Source: Kaistella carnis (GTDB lineage: Bacteria; Bacteroidota; Bacteroidia; Flavobacteriales; Weeksellaceae). Taken from it: a DNA stretch of 64,000 bases. Below, piece after piece: positions 8,688 to 17,609 of this stretch; the stretch's first letter is position 1; each line of letters begins with the position of its first letter. Position numbers and translations under genes: made by a program. The stretch spans positions 2,046,001 to 2,110,000 of the forward strand of contig NZ_CP034159.1 of the NCBI RefSeq assembly GCF_003860585.1, in the 5' to 3' direction. The notes beneath the pieces are model-generated. The model worked only from the letters and a program-made list of their open reading frames with translations. It was not told the origin of the DNA and ran no database searches.

Positions 8688-9221
8688 CTAATAAGTAAGG
8701 ATTTGATGAACTTCAGCCTCAAATTGTTTCAATCTTTCTTTTCCGCCTAACTCCTCCAAGGCAATTAAAAAACTGAACTGCGAAATGCGTGCTCCCTGTT
8801 TCTGAACCAATAAGGCAGCGGCTTCGGTTGTGCCTCCTGTCGCCAACAGATCGTCGTGAATCAAGATTCTTTGACCGGATTTAATTTGTCCCGTCCGCAT
8901 TTCGATTTCGGCAGAACCATATTCTAAATCATATTTTTGCCCTACAAAGGGCGGTGGCAGTTTTCCTTTTTTTCTAATAAGCACAAAAGGCACATCTAAA
9001 GCGACAGCGATGGCGATGCCAAAAAGATAGCCCCGACTTTCGATCCCACAAACTGCATCAATTTTTCCGCGACTGAATTCTGCTAAATCCTTTATTACAT
9101 CTTTGTATAGATCAGGTTTTAAAAAAATGGGCGTAATATCTTTGAACTGAATTCCGGGTTTCGGAAAATCTGGAATATTCTGTATCGTATCTTCCAGCTC
9201 CTGAATGAGTTGATGATTCAT
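8688..9221 (-). CDS. apt: Adenine phosphoribosyltransferase
   Basis: A 177-residue purine-salvage enzyme that makes AMP from adenine and PRPP. FPKPGIQFKDITPIF (about 19-33) is the characteristic APRT N-terminus, CGIESRGYLFG (58-68) contacts adenine, and the PRPP loop is ILIHDDLLATGGTT (119-132). Its ATG directly abuts the stop codon of the upstream lipoprotein gene (no base between), so translation is probably coupled. Confidence 0.95.
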   Translation of the reverse strand: MNHQLIQELEDTIQNIPDFPKPGIQFKDITPIFLKPDLYKDVIKDLAEFSRGKIDAVCGIESRGYLFGIAIAVALDVPFVLIRKKGKLPPPFVGQKYDLEYGSAEIEMRTGQIKSGQRILIHDDLLATGGTTEAAALLVQKQGARISQFSFLIALEELGGKERLKQFEAEVHQILTY

Positions 9222-10427
9222 TTATTGATTTATTTTATAGCTTGAAATTTTCCACTCACCATTTACATTTTTAAGTCCGAAAGTTACCTGTATTGCTGTA
9301 GTACGTCCTTCTTTGTCGGTAACATCGTAAGTTGCATTTACACTGGCGGCATTTGCAGAAGTATTGGTGGTGGTCATATTTTTTACATTGATATTTTTTA
9401 CACCTCCAAACCCTGAAGTCGGATTGGAGAATTTTTCAAAAGATCCCCAGCTTGGATTGTCTGCGGTATCATATGCTCCACGCAGATTTTGTGCTGCTAA
9501 ATTATTAAGAAACTTAGAAACACTCGCTTTCGGATCTGCTGCTGTTGCGGGCGTCTTTTCAGGAGTTGCCATTTCGGGCATATCTGTAGGATTTACAGGA
9601 GTCTCTGATATATTGGCGGGATTTTCTGCGGGATCTCCTGCCGGCATAAGTAAGGCTTTAGGATTTACATCAAGACCTACTTTGGTCATTTTGAAAGTTT
9701 TCTTTGTTGTCTTCACAGAAACGGTGATATCAATTTTCTGATCTACAATTTTTTGAGCCGGTAAAGAGGCAAATCTAATGTTGAATCCTTTAAAATTGTT
9801 GTCCTGCATTAAATTTTTCGACGTAAGAATTCTGTTTCCTCCACTAAAGACTTCTAAAACCACTTCTAATCCTGCACCGGAGAAAGCTACGGGCTTTCCG
9901 GAAGCATCAATAAGTCTCGGGACTACCTGAATCGACTGAGGTCCTAAAACCTGATCATTGCCCAGACTGTTTACATTTAAACTTAGGGAACTCGCCTGTA
10001 TGTCATTTGGATCTGATTCTTTGGCCTCTACATTACCAAAGATATTCATCTCTCCTAAAGAAGGCGGGCCCGAACTTGTCCAGTCGATATCGTTTTTCTG
10101 CGCAATCTGATCTGCCAATGCAAAGATCTCCGGAACTTTCTTACCATTAATTAATTGTCCTAATGCCATCAATTCACTTTGATCACCTTCTGCGTCAACA
10201 CCGAACGTTTTTAGAATATAGAGTGCTTCATTAAACTTAACCTGTTGCAGCGTACTTAAACTGGACGCCATATCATTAATACTGGACTGCAGCGATTTGG
10301 TCGTGGTGGCGTCAACCTTATCCTTTTTGCAACCCATCACAAAAAACAGTAGGGAAAACAAAAATATTGATATGATCTTATTTTTATGCACTTTCGCAAT
10401 CGTTGGTATAGTTTCTTCTGTATTCAT
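9222..10427 (-). CDS. Predicted lipoprotein with NTF2-like C-terminal domain
   Basis: A 401-residue protein of unknown function. An unusually long, hydrophilic start (MNTEETIPTIAKVHKNK) precedes a hydrophobic segment ending in FVMGC, a lipobox with Cys33, so it is likely lipid-anchored. Residues 40-250 form a beta-rich domain. A Pro/Ala/Glu-rich linker with repeated PAE/NPT/ATPEK units lies at about 258-300. The last 100 residues (SVSKFLNNLAAQNLRGAYD ... VNGEWKISSYKI) look like a DUF4878/NTF2-like fold. An internal start nearer the signal segment is not available as ATG. It is transcribed ahead of apt, with the stop touching the apt start. Confidence 0.75.
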   Translation of the reverse strand: MNTEETIPTIAKVHKNKIISIFLFSLLFFVMGCKKDKVDATTTKSLQSSINDMASSLSTLQQVKFNEALYILKTFGVDAEGDQSELMALGQLINGKKVPEIFALADQIAQKNDIDWTSSGPPSLGEMNIFGNVEAKESDPNDIQASSLSLNVNSLGNDQVLGPQSIQVVPRLIDASGKPVAFSGAGLEVVLEVFSGGNRILTSKNLMQDNNFKGFNIRFASLPAQKIVDQKIDITVSVKTTKKTFKMTKVGLDVNPKALLMPAGDPAENPANISETPVNPTDMPEMATPEKTPATAADPKASVSKFLNNLAAQNLRGAYDTADNPSWGSFEKFSNPTSGFGGVKNINVKNMTTTNTSANAASVNATYDVTDKEGRTTAIQVTFGLKNVNGEWKISSYKINQ

Positions 10428-10451
10428 TTGAGTTCGGGTTTATAACAAATT

Positions 10452-10481
10452 TATAAAAAAATCCCGACAAATGCCGGGATT
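10452..10481 (-). terminator. Terminator of the act operon
   Basis: AATCCCG pairs with CGGGATT across a short loop, and on the minus strand seven T follow. It lies about 25 bases after the actF stop. Confidence 0.8.
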
Positions 10482-10505
10482 AATTTTTTGATCAATTTAA
10501 GTTTC

Positions 10506-11837
10506 CTAGAAAGGATATTCGTAAATTTTTGATTCGTGAATGAAAGGGTTTCCTTCCGGCAATAATTTTCTTTTTGACAGTGTTGTCATTACCGCGAAGA
10601 TAAATAAACCTAATCCAAAAAGTACTGCGCCAAGATTTGTTAATAATCCAGTGATGTTTTCCCAATAAGGACCAACAGTTCCCGGCATTACCATATTGTA
10701 ATACACTAACCAGTGTCCACAAATGATAATTATCGCCATAGTCGTCATTACTTTATAGTTTCGTTTGATACTTGAACTTACCATTACAGATAAAGGAAGC
10801 GCAAAATTCAACAGTAATATAGACCAGAATGCCCATCCGTAGTATTCAAATCTTCCGTAGAAATAATTAACCTCTTCCGGGATATTTGCATACCAATATA
10901 ACATAAACTGAGCAAACCAAGTGTACGTCCACAACATAGTAGATGCGAAAAGGAATACTCCTAAGTCATGCAAGTGATTGTCGTTAAACTGTGGTAAGAA
11001 TCCACTTTTCTTTAAATATACACTGATCAACATAATCACTGCAATTGATGTTGCTAATGTACTTACCATCGCATACCAAATATACATGGTAGAATACCAG
11101 TGTGGATCAATAGACATCAACCAGTCCCAAGCCCAAGCTGCAGAACAGAAGCCGAAAAATGCAATATACCCTACGTTCCAGCTATAGAAGTTAGCATATA
11201 CTTTTCTATCTTTAGTTTCATCTACTTTTTTAGACTGAGCTCTCAGTTTCCAAGAGAAGAAAGATGCTCCAAGTACATAAAATAAGGTTCTGAAAATATA
11301 GAACGGAATATTTAAGAATGTTTTCTTTTCGTAAAGAATGGCATCAAAATGAACACTCTTAGGATCTGTTAATTCCGGATCCATCCAGTGAAACAAATGA
11401 CCGATATGGGTGACATTCAACAGCATAACAATAATGACAATTGCTCCTGCCCAAGGGATGAATGAAGCAACAGCTTCCATTACTCTAAGGATGATGATCG
11501 ACCAACCTGCATGAGAAGCGGTTTGAATTGCATAGAAAAACAAGGCACAACAGCTTAATGCAAAAAGGAATACAGAAACCGTATGAATTGCGGCTAAAGG
11601 TTGATTCTTAAACTGCATTTTCGCATGCTCCAAATGGGCAGCATGATCTTGTGGGCCTACCATTTCACTTGAATTTGAAGGCATATGGTTTCCGCCGGCA
11701 TGTACTGCCTCCATCATATGTTCAATCTGGGCATCATCTGTACCATGATTCATGAAATAACCTGCTCCAAAAAGCACCAATCCAAGAACGATGAATATGA
11801 TTGAATATAATCTTAATTTAGGTGAAAAACTATACAT
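10506..11837 (-). CDS. actF: Alternative complex III, quinol-binding membrane subunit ActF
   Basis: A 443-residue multipass protein (about ten helices) of the NrfD/PsrC-like superfamily, related to ActC. It belongs to alternative complex III, which oxidises menaquinol and reduces a cytochrome c or delivers electrons to a terminal oxidase in place of the bc1 complex. Motifs visible include WDWLMSIDPHWYSTMYIWY and WTYTWFAQFMLYWYANIPEEVNYF. A His-rich loop (residues 30-70, with HMMEAVHAGGNHMP) lies after the first helix. It is last in the actABCDEF operon and followed by a terminator. Confidence 0.9.
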   Translation of the reverse strand: MYSFSPKLRLYSIIFIVLGLVLFGAGYFMNHGTDDAQIEHMMEAVHAGGNHMPSNSSEMVGPQDHAAHLEHAKMQFKNQPLAAIHTVSVFLFALSCCALFFYAIQTASHAGWSIIILRVMEAVASFIPWAGAIVIIVMLLNVTHIGHLFHWMDPELTDPKSVHFDAILYEKKTFLNIPFYIFRTLFYVLGASFFSWKLRAQSKKVDETKDRKVYANFYSWNVGYIAFFGFCSAAWAWDWLMSIDPHWYSTMYIWYAMVSTLATSIAVIMLISVYLKKSGFLPQFNDNHLHDLGVFLFASTMLWTYTWFAQFMLYWYANIPEEVNYFYGRFEYYGWAFWSILLLNFALPLSVMVSSSIKRNYKVMTTMAIIIICGHWLVYYNMVMPGTVGPYWENITGLLTNLGAVLFGLGLFIFAVMTTLSKRKLLPEGNPFIHESKIYEYPF

Positions 11838-11871
11838 TGTATTACTCTTTTTTATTTTTTAGGACTCGTAC

Positions 11872-12573
11872 TTATTTTGTTGCGTCTGCTGCAGGTTCTG
11901 CTGGTGTAGCAGCAACGGCTGTTTCTGGTGCAGCTGCCGCGACAGTGCCACCTTTAAATGCATTCATCACATATAACGAAACTCTCCATCGGTCTCCCGG
12001 TTTTAGCTGACCTGCATAGGAACCCATTGAGTTTCTACCGTTGGTCAAAACATAGTGTACGGAACCTACTGTAATTTCTCGATCAGCATATTTAGGAACA
12101 CCTGAATAAGCACCACTTTCCACGATAGGACCTTGCCCGTCTCCATTAACACCATGACAGGCTGCACAGGTTTGGTTGTAAAGTTTTTTACCTCTTTCAA
12201 TATCTTTCGCCTGATTGGCAGGATCTAAAGGAGAAGCTGTAATTAATTTCGATTCATCATACCCTCCATTATATTGATCAGGAGTCATTTTGGTATTGGC
12301 TGCCGGATCTGCAATTCCTTCCGGATTTTGAGATACCGTTCCATCAATAGGACCTAAACCTGTTGCTCCGTTATTTTTAACAAATGCAGGAATCTCATTT
12401 TCATGTTTCGAATAAGCATCTTCAGCTTTCATTAATGGATCATAAGCCACAGGAAAATACATATCCGGGAAATAAACCAAAGGCGGATTTTCTTTGCTGC
12501 AAGACGATAAAGTCATTGCTGCACATCCTAAGATAGCTATAATTTTTAATATATTCTTTGTCATCTTAAGCAT
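11872..12573 (-). CDS. actE: Alternative complex III monohaem cytochrome c subunit ActE
   Basis: A 233-residue lipoprotein: signal segment ending LSSC (Cys25), then a cytochrome c domain with one haem site CAACH (136-140) and a methionine (NSMGSYAGQL) as likely sixth ligand. An Ala/Pro-rich low-complexity tail ends the protein. It carries electrons from the iron-sulfur subunit ActB to the acceptor on the periplasmic side. The start overlaps the actD stop by 8 bases. A second Met three codons in (12564) would remove the overlap and cannot be excluded. Confidence 0.9.
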   Translation of the reverse strand: MLKMTKNILKIIAILGCAAMTLSSCSKENPPLVYFPDMYFPVAYDPLMKAEDAYSKHENEIPAFVKNNGATGLGPIDGTVSQNPEGIADPAANTKMTPDQYNGGYDESKLITASPLDPANQAKDIERGKKLYNQTCAACHGVNGDGQGPIVESGAYSGVPKYADREITVGSVHYVLTNGRNSMGSYAGQLKPGDRWRVSLYVMNAFKGGTVAAAAPETAVAATPAEPAADATK

Positions 12574-13087
12574 CTTTTACAGTTATTTCTTCAACTCCGG
12601 TATCAATCAGGATTTGTTTTACTGCATCTACATTATCTGTAACAAATTCCATCATAAATTTATCATCAGTTGTTCTCGGATCAGGATTCTGAGGCGGACA
12701 ACCTGGATACATTTTATTTCTCACTAAGAAGGTAAGAGACATCATGTGAGCTGCACAGAAAACCATCAACTCAAACATTGGAACTACGAAAGCCGGCATA
12801 TTGGTTCCCCATTTAAAAGAGGGTTTACCACCGATATTCATTGGCCAATCGTGATTCATTGTGTACCATGTTACCAAAGCACCTATCGTTAATCCATATA
12901 CTGCATACAAAAAAGCAGCATCTGAAATTCGTGTCTTTCTTAAACCTAAAGCTTTGTCCAGACCATGAACTGGAAACGGAGTATAGACTTCAGCAATAGC
13001 GATTCCTTTATCATTGAAAGCTTTCACTCCCTCTAATAAATCATCGTCGTCGGCATACATACCGTATATAATTTTAGTGGTGCTCAT
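12566..13087 (-). CDS. actD: Alternative complex III subunit ActD (DUF3341)
   Basis: A 173-residue membrane subunit of alternative complex III. The N-terminus (IYGMYADDDDLLEGVKAFNDKGI) is the DUF3341 hallmark, VYTPFPVHGLDKALGL follows, and two transmembrane helices span about residues 60-80 and 100-125. I chose the ATG at 13087 (MSTTKIIYG), because the upstream in-frame ATG at 13117 lies deep inside actC and would add only a lysine-rich tail. With this start the gene overlaps actC by 14 bases. Confidence 0.92.
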   Translation of the reverse strand: MSTTKIIYGMYADDDDLLEGVKAFNDKGIAIAEVYTPFPVHGLDKALGLRKTRISDAAFLYAVYGLTIGALVTWYTMNHDWPMNIGGKPSFKWGTNMPAFVVPMFELMVFCAAHMMSLTFLVRNKMYPGCPPQNPDPRTTDDKFMMEFVTDNVDAVKQILIDTGVEEITVKDA

Positions 13088-14474
13088 CTTCTTCTTCTTT
13101 TGCTTTATAAGTTTCACCTGATATTTTCAAAATAGTCTTCAATTCTGCCTGTGCAATTACAGGGAATGTTCGGGCATATAATAAGAATAATACTCCAAAG
13201 AAACCAATTGTTCCTAAATAAACTCCAACATCGATGATGGATGGTTTAAACATTGTCCAAGAACTTGGCAAGTAATCTCTGGAAATATTAATAACGATAA
13301 TATCAAATCTTTCAAACCACATTCCGATATTAATAATCAAAGCGATGATGAAAGTTGCCATAATATTTGTTCTGATTTTTTTGAACCAGAATAACGCCGG
13401 AACAACCAAGTTACAAATAATCAAGGCCCAGAATGCCCACCAGTAAGGACCAGTTGCTGCACCCGGAGACAGATAAGTAAAGTCTTCATATCTTGAACCG
13501 GAGTACCAAGCGATAAAATATTCAGTTGCATAGGCTACAGTTACCATACCACCGGTTACTATAATTACGATGTTCATAATTTCGATATGATACATGGTAA
13601 TATAATCTTCTAAGTGCGCCACTTTTCTTGCGACTAACAATAGCGTTTGTACCATTGCAAATCCGGAGAAAATTGCTCCTGCAACGAAGTAAGGAGGATA
13701 GATCGTAGAGTGCCATCCTTTAATTACCGACGTAGCAAAGTCAAAAGATACCGTGGTGTGTACGGAGAATACAAGTGGTGTTGCTAAACCAGCCAATACA
13801 AGAGATAACTCTTCGAAACGCTGCCAGTGTTTTGCCTTACCACCCCAACCAAATGAAAGGAAGGTATAAATTCTTTTCGTCCACGGAGTTTTCGCACGGT
13901 CTCTGATCATAGCAAAATCCGGAATCAATCCCATAAACCAGAATACACTGGATACAGAGAAGTACGTAGAAATCGCAAATACATCCCAAAGAAGTGGCGA
14001 GTTGAAGTTGGTCCAAAGTGAACCGAACTGGTTTGGTAAAGGGAACACCCAATAACCTACCCAAACTCTACCCATGTGAATTACAGGGAAAATAGCTGCC
14101 TGTACTACCGCGAAGATGGTCATCGCCTCGGCAGAACGGTTTACAGACATTCTCCAACGCTGTCTAAATAATAACAATACTGCAGAAATCAAGGTCCCTG
14201 CGTGACCAATTCCTACCCACCAAACGAAGTTGGTAATATCCCATCCCCAGTTGTTGGTCCTGTTCAGACCCCAAGCACCAATACCGGTACCAATGGTGTA
14301 AGCAATACAACCAAATCCATAGATGAATAAAGTCAACGCTATCCAGAAAGAAACCCACCAGAGTTTTCCTGCTCTTTCTTCTATAGGTCGGGCGATATCG
14401 TTTGATATATCGTGATAAGTCTTGTGACCAATAATTAAAGGTTCCCTTATCGGAGCTTCGTAATGTCCTGACAT
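13074..14474 (-). CDS. actC: Alternative complex III NrfD-like membrane subunit ActC
   Basis: A 466-residue protein with about ten transmembrane helices, of the PsrC/NrfD type, which holds the quinol site next to ActB. Typical segments are WWVGIGHAGTLISAVLLLFRQRWR and GRVWVGYWVFPLPNQFGSLWTNF. The C-terminus is charged (KAKEEEDEHH) and cytoplasmic. It sits 18 bases after actB and overlaps actD by 14 bases. Confidence 0.95.
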   Translation of the reverse strand: MSGHYEAPIREPLIIGHKTYHDISNDIARPIEERAGKLWWVSFWIALTLFIYGFGCIAYTIGTGIGAWGLNRTNNWGWDITNFVWWVGIGHAGTLISAVLLLFRQRWRMSVNRSAEAMTIFAVVQAAIFPVIHMGRVWVGYWVFPLPNQFGSLWTNFNSPLLWDVFAISTYFSVSSVFWFMGLIPDFAMIRDRAKTPWTKRIYTFLSFGWGGKAKHWQRFEELSLVLAGLATPLVFSVHTTVSFDFATSVIKGWHSTIYPPYFVAGAIFSGFAMVQTLLLVARKVAHLEDYITMYHIEIMNIVIIVTGGMVTVAYATEYFIAWYSGSRYEDFTYLSPGAATGPYWWAFWALIICNLVVPALFWFKKIRTNIMATFIIALIINIGMWFERFDIIVINISRDYLPSSWTMFKPSIIDVGVYLGTIGFFGVLFLLYARTFPVIAQAELKTILKISGETYKAKEEEDEHH

Positions 14475-14492
14475 TTTTTACCTATTTATTAT

Positions 14493-17400
14493 TTAAACAT
14501 TATTTTCTTTTCTATTTCTCACTTTGGTGTGGTAGAATACGTTTGGTTTGGTACCAATTTCTTCCAGCAAAGTATATCTTCTGTTGGTGCTAAAAAGTGC
14601 TCTTACTTCAGAGTTCTTATCATTCATATCACCAAATTTCATTGCTCCGGTCGCACATGCATTCACACAAGCGGTAGAGAATTCCCCGTCTTTGATCGTT
14701 CTTCCTTCTTTTTTCGCTTCCAAAATGGTGTTCTGAGTCATTTGAATACACAATGAACATTTTTCCATAACCCCTCTTGTTCTTACTACAACATCCGGGT
14801 TTAGAACCATTCTTCCTAAATCATTATTTTGATTAAAGTCGAATTTATCATTAAGGTTATAAGTAAACCAGTTGAAACGACGAACTTTATAAGGACAGTT
14901 ATTCGCACAATATCTTGTACCAATACATCTGTTATAAGCCATTTGATTCTGACCTTGCTTACCGTGAGAAGTTGCTGCCACAGGACATACAGTTTCACAT
15001 GGTGCATGATTACAGTGCTGACACATCACCGGTTGGAAAATCACGTCTGGATTTGCCGCGGGGTGGTTTAATATTCCACTTTCCTTATCCATAAAGTGAC
15101 CATACATTCCCGGTACGTTAAGATCTGCTGCTACGGCTTCTTCCTGAGAAAGTTTACCATCTTTATTCAAATCAACTTCAGCCGGAATATCAGTTGTATA
15201 ATAACGGTCAATTCTTAACCAGAACATATCTCTGGACATTCTCACTTCATCTTTACCTACAACCGGAACATTGTTTTCCGCCTGACAAGCGATAACACAT
15301 GCGCCACAACCTGTACAGGAGTTTAGGTCAATTGATAAATTAAAGTGTGGACCATCGGTATCATCGAATGCATCCCAAAGGTCAATTTTACCAGCTGGTA
15401 AAGCGCCGTTAAGGGTGTGATATTCCAAAGGTTTATTCCAGCCTAATTTCTCGTCATCAAATTTCACATTTAAGAAGGTATCCAAGGAAACTTCTCTTGC
15501 GATCTCATAACGACCCATTAAGGTATTTTGAAGCTGCATTCCTGCAAACTCATGACTGCCACCAGTTTTTTCGATTTTCACATTCGACATTACGAAGTTT
15601 GAACCGTCAAATACCGGATAAGCATTAATTCCTGTTTCTGCTACTTTACCTGAATCTTTTTTACCATACCCTAAAGCAAGTCCTAAAGATCCTTCAGCCT
15701 GACCTGGTTGAACGTATACAGGAACCTCTTTTAAAGTTACGCCATTCACCTTAACATTTACCAGTGATCCACCGAGCTGCATTCTACCATTAAGATCGTT
15801 TTCGATTCCTAATCTCGCTGCATCTTTCGGAGACATTGTCAGGTAATTATCCCATGTCATTCTCGTAATCGGATCCGGTAATTCTTGTAACCATGGGTTG
15901 TTCGCTTGTGTACCGTCTCCAATTGCAGTTTTAGTATATAAAACCAATTCTAAGTCAGAGGATTTAAATCCACTCAACTCAGTAACTGCCTGCTGTGCGT
16001 TACCACCGGCATAAGAAAGTGTAGCGGTATTTCCACCTGCCACTATTCCATTATACAAGGCTTTATTGAAAGTAGTACCACCAATCATTGTGGCAGCATT
16101 TGCTTTTAAATAATCGTAATAATTATTCGCAGGATTTCCTTTTCCATTCATCCAAACCAACAACGAATCTTCGATTTGTCTTGATTTAAAGATTCTTTGA
16201 ATGGTTGGCTGCATCAAGGTATAAACACCAGTTTGTGGTGTCAGATCGCCCCAAGACTCCAACCAGTTGGCTACCGGGATCACAGCTTTCGCTGCTTTAT
16301 ACATTTCGTTTTTCTTATCAGCAATTGCGATAACATACGGAACCTTTGCTAAAGATTTTTTGAAATCTTCACCTTTCGCGCTGGAATACATTGGGTTTAC
16401 ATTATTGGCGATTAAAACACCAACTTGTCCCGAATTCATCCAGCTTAAAAATTCCTGATATCTTGCAGCATCAAATTCTTTTAAGAAGTTTGCTTTACCT
16501 GTGAAAGCGTTCGATGCTAATTTCTGATTAATTAAGTTTGCTAAAACGTGTGCCGCTTTTGAACCATCTGCTAAAACAACTGCGTTGCTGCCTTTTGCCT
16601 GTAATTCTTTAACAATTTCGCCAGCTTCTTTACTGATGCTTCCACCATTAAGTCCGTTATAAACTTCTACCAGAACTTTATTTACGGCACTTGGTTTCAA
16701 GGCCACTCTTGTATCGGCATTAGCTCCGGTTAACGTCATGTTAGACTCCACTTGAATGTGTCTCAACATATTTGGACCCGGCTTTCTTGCGGCTGCGTAA
16801 GAAGTTTCTAAAGAACCTCCATTAAAATCTCCTAAGAAATCTGCTTGGAAAGAAACGACCAACTGCGTTTTCGTTAAATCATATACCGGTAATGCACGTT
16901 GTCCGAAAACTTCTTCGGCAGCATCTAAAGCTGCGGTGTGAGGAAGTGCATCATAGGTTACCAGTTCTGCGGTAGGATATTTTGCTTTAAAGTCAGCAAA
17001 TAATTTTTTGAATGTTGGGGAAGCAAATGAATGCGACAAAAGAACAATTTTCTTTCCTGCACCCTGCGCTTCAGCTAAACCTTTTAGAACAAAATCATCA
17101 ACTTTATCGAAAGTTTCATCTTTTCCGTCTAATTTCGGTTGCTTTACTTTATCATTATCATATAATGAAAGTACAGCTGCTTGCGCTCTTGCGCTTGTTT
17201 TACCTAAATCTTTTGCAAGAGGATTTGGTTCAATTTTGATTGGACGACCTTCTCTGGTTTTAACTAAAACACTGGCAAAATCAAATCCATCAAAAAATGT
17301 AGAGGCATAATAATTAGGTACACCCGGAATAATTTCATGCGGTTTCACCACATAAGGAATCGTTTTGATCACCGGAGCTTCACACGCAGCTAATGTAACT

Positions 17401-17588
17401 GCTGCGGTAGAGAACCCTAAAAGTTTTAGAAAATCTCTTCTGGAAGTTCCCGACTCATTTGATTGCCCGCCGCCTAATAATTCACCCACAGGAATTTCAT
17501 TCTGAAATTCTTTTTGAGCCAACTTACCGTTTAAGCTCGGATCTTTCAGTTCGTGAATACTTCTGAATTTTATTTTATTTGAAGCCAT
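14493..17588 (-). CDS. actB: Alternative complex III molybdopterin-like/iron-sulfur subunit ActB
   Basis: A 1031-residue fusion. A twin-arginine signal (SRRDFLK at 49-55) is followed by LAAC (Cys69), so the protein is exported by Tat and may be lipidated. Residues 70-740 correspond to the molybdopterin-oxidoreductase-like domain, which in ActB is believed to lack the cofactor. From residue 750 comes a ferredoxin-like domain with cysteine clusters CTGCGACVIAC (about 756), CQHCNHAPCETVC (about 854), CIGTRYCANNCPYK (about 888, with the first Cys well separated, as expected for one 3Fe-4S cluster) and CSLC...CVNAC (about 944). An inserted EF-hand-like stretch (DLNKDGKLSQEEA) precedes the second cluster. 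It lies between actA and actC. Confidence 0.95.
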   Translation of the reverse strand: MASNKIKFRSIHELKDPSLNGKLAQKEFQNEIPVGELLGGGQSNESGTSRRDFLKLLGFSTAAVTLAACEAPVIKTIPYVVKPHEIIPGVPNYYASTFFDGFDFASVLVKTREGRPIKIEPNPLAKDLGKTSARAQAAVLSLYDNDKVKQPKLDGKDETFDKVDDFVLKGLAEAQGAGKKIVLLSHSFASPTFKKLFADFKAKYPTAELVTYDALPHTAALDAAEEVFGQRALPVYDLTKTQLVVSFQADFLGDFNGGSLETSYAAARKPGPNMLRHIQVESNMTLTGANADTRVALKPSAVNKVLVEVYNGLNGGSISKEAGEIVKELQAKGSNAVVLADGSKAAHVLANLINQKLASNAFTGKANFLKEFDAARYQEFLSWMNSGQVGVLIANNVNPMYSSAKGEDFKKSLAKVPYVIAIADKKNEMYKAAKAVIPVANWLESWGDLTPQTGVYTLMQPTIQRIFKSRQIEDSLLVWMNGKGNPANNYYDYLKANAATMIGGTTFNKALYNGIVAGGNTATLSYAGGNAQQAVTELSGFKSSDLELVLYTKTAIGDGTQANNPWLQELPDPITRMTWDNYLTMSPKDAARLGIENDLNGRMQLGGSLVNVKVNGVTLKEVPVYVQPGQAEGSLGLALGYGKKDSGKVAETGINAYPVFDGSNFVMSNVKIEKTGGSHEFAGMQLQNTLMGRYEIAREVSLDTFLNVKFDDEKLGWNKPLEYHTLNGALPAGKIDLWDAFDDTDGPHFNLSIDLNSCTGCGACVIACQAENNVPVVGKDEVRMSRDMFWLRIDRYYTTDIPAEVDLNKDGKLSQEEAVAADLNVPGMYGHFMDKESGILNHPAANPDVIFQPVMCQHCNHAPCETVCPVAATSHGKQGQNQMAYNRCIGTRYCANNCPYKVRRFNWFTYNLNDKFDFNQNNDLGRMVLNPDVVVRTRGVMEKCSLCIQMTQNTILEAKKEGRTIKDGEFSTACVNACATGAMKFGDMNDKNSEVRALFSTNRRYTLLEEIGTKPNVFYHTKVRNRKENNV

Positions 17589-17609
17589 TGATACTTCTAA
17601 TTTTTGTTA

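Noticed and set aside
9364..9741. 125-codon frame on the plus strand
   Set aside because: Entirely antisense to the lipoprotein gene, with biased composition mirroring its codons and no promoter or family pattern.
14493..17588. Active molybdenum oxidoreductase
   Set aside because: The gene is embedded in the act operon with the ActB layout, so it is a subunit of alternative complex III rather than a stand-alone molybdoenzyme.
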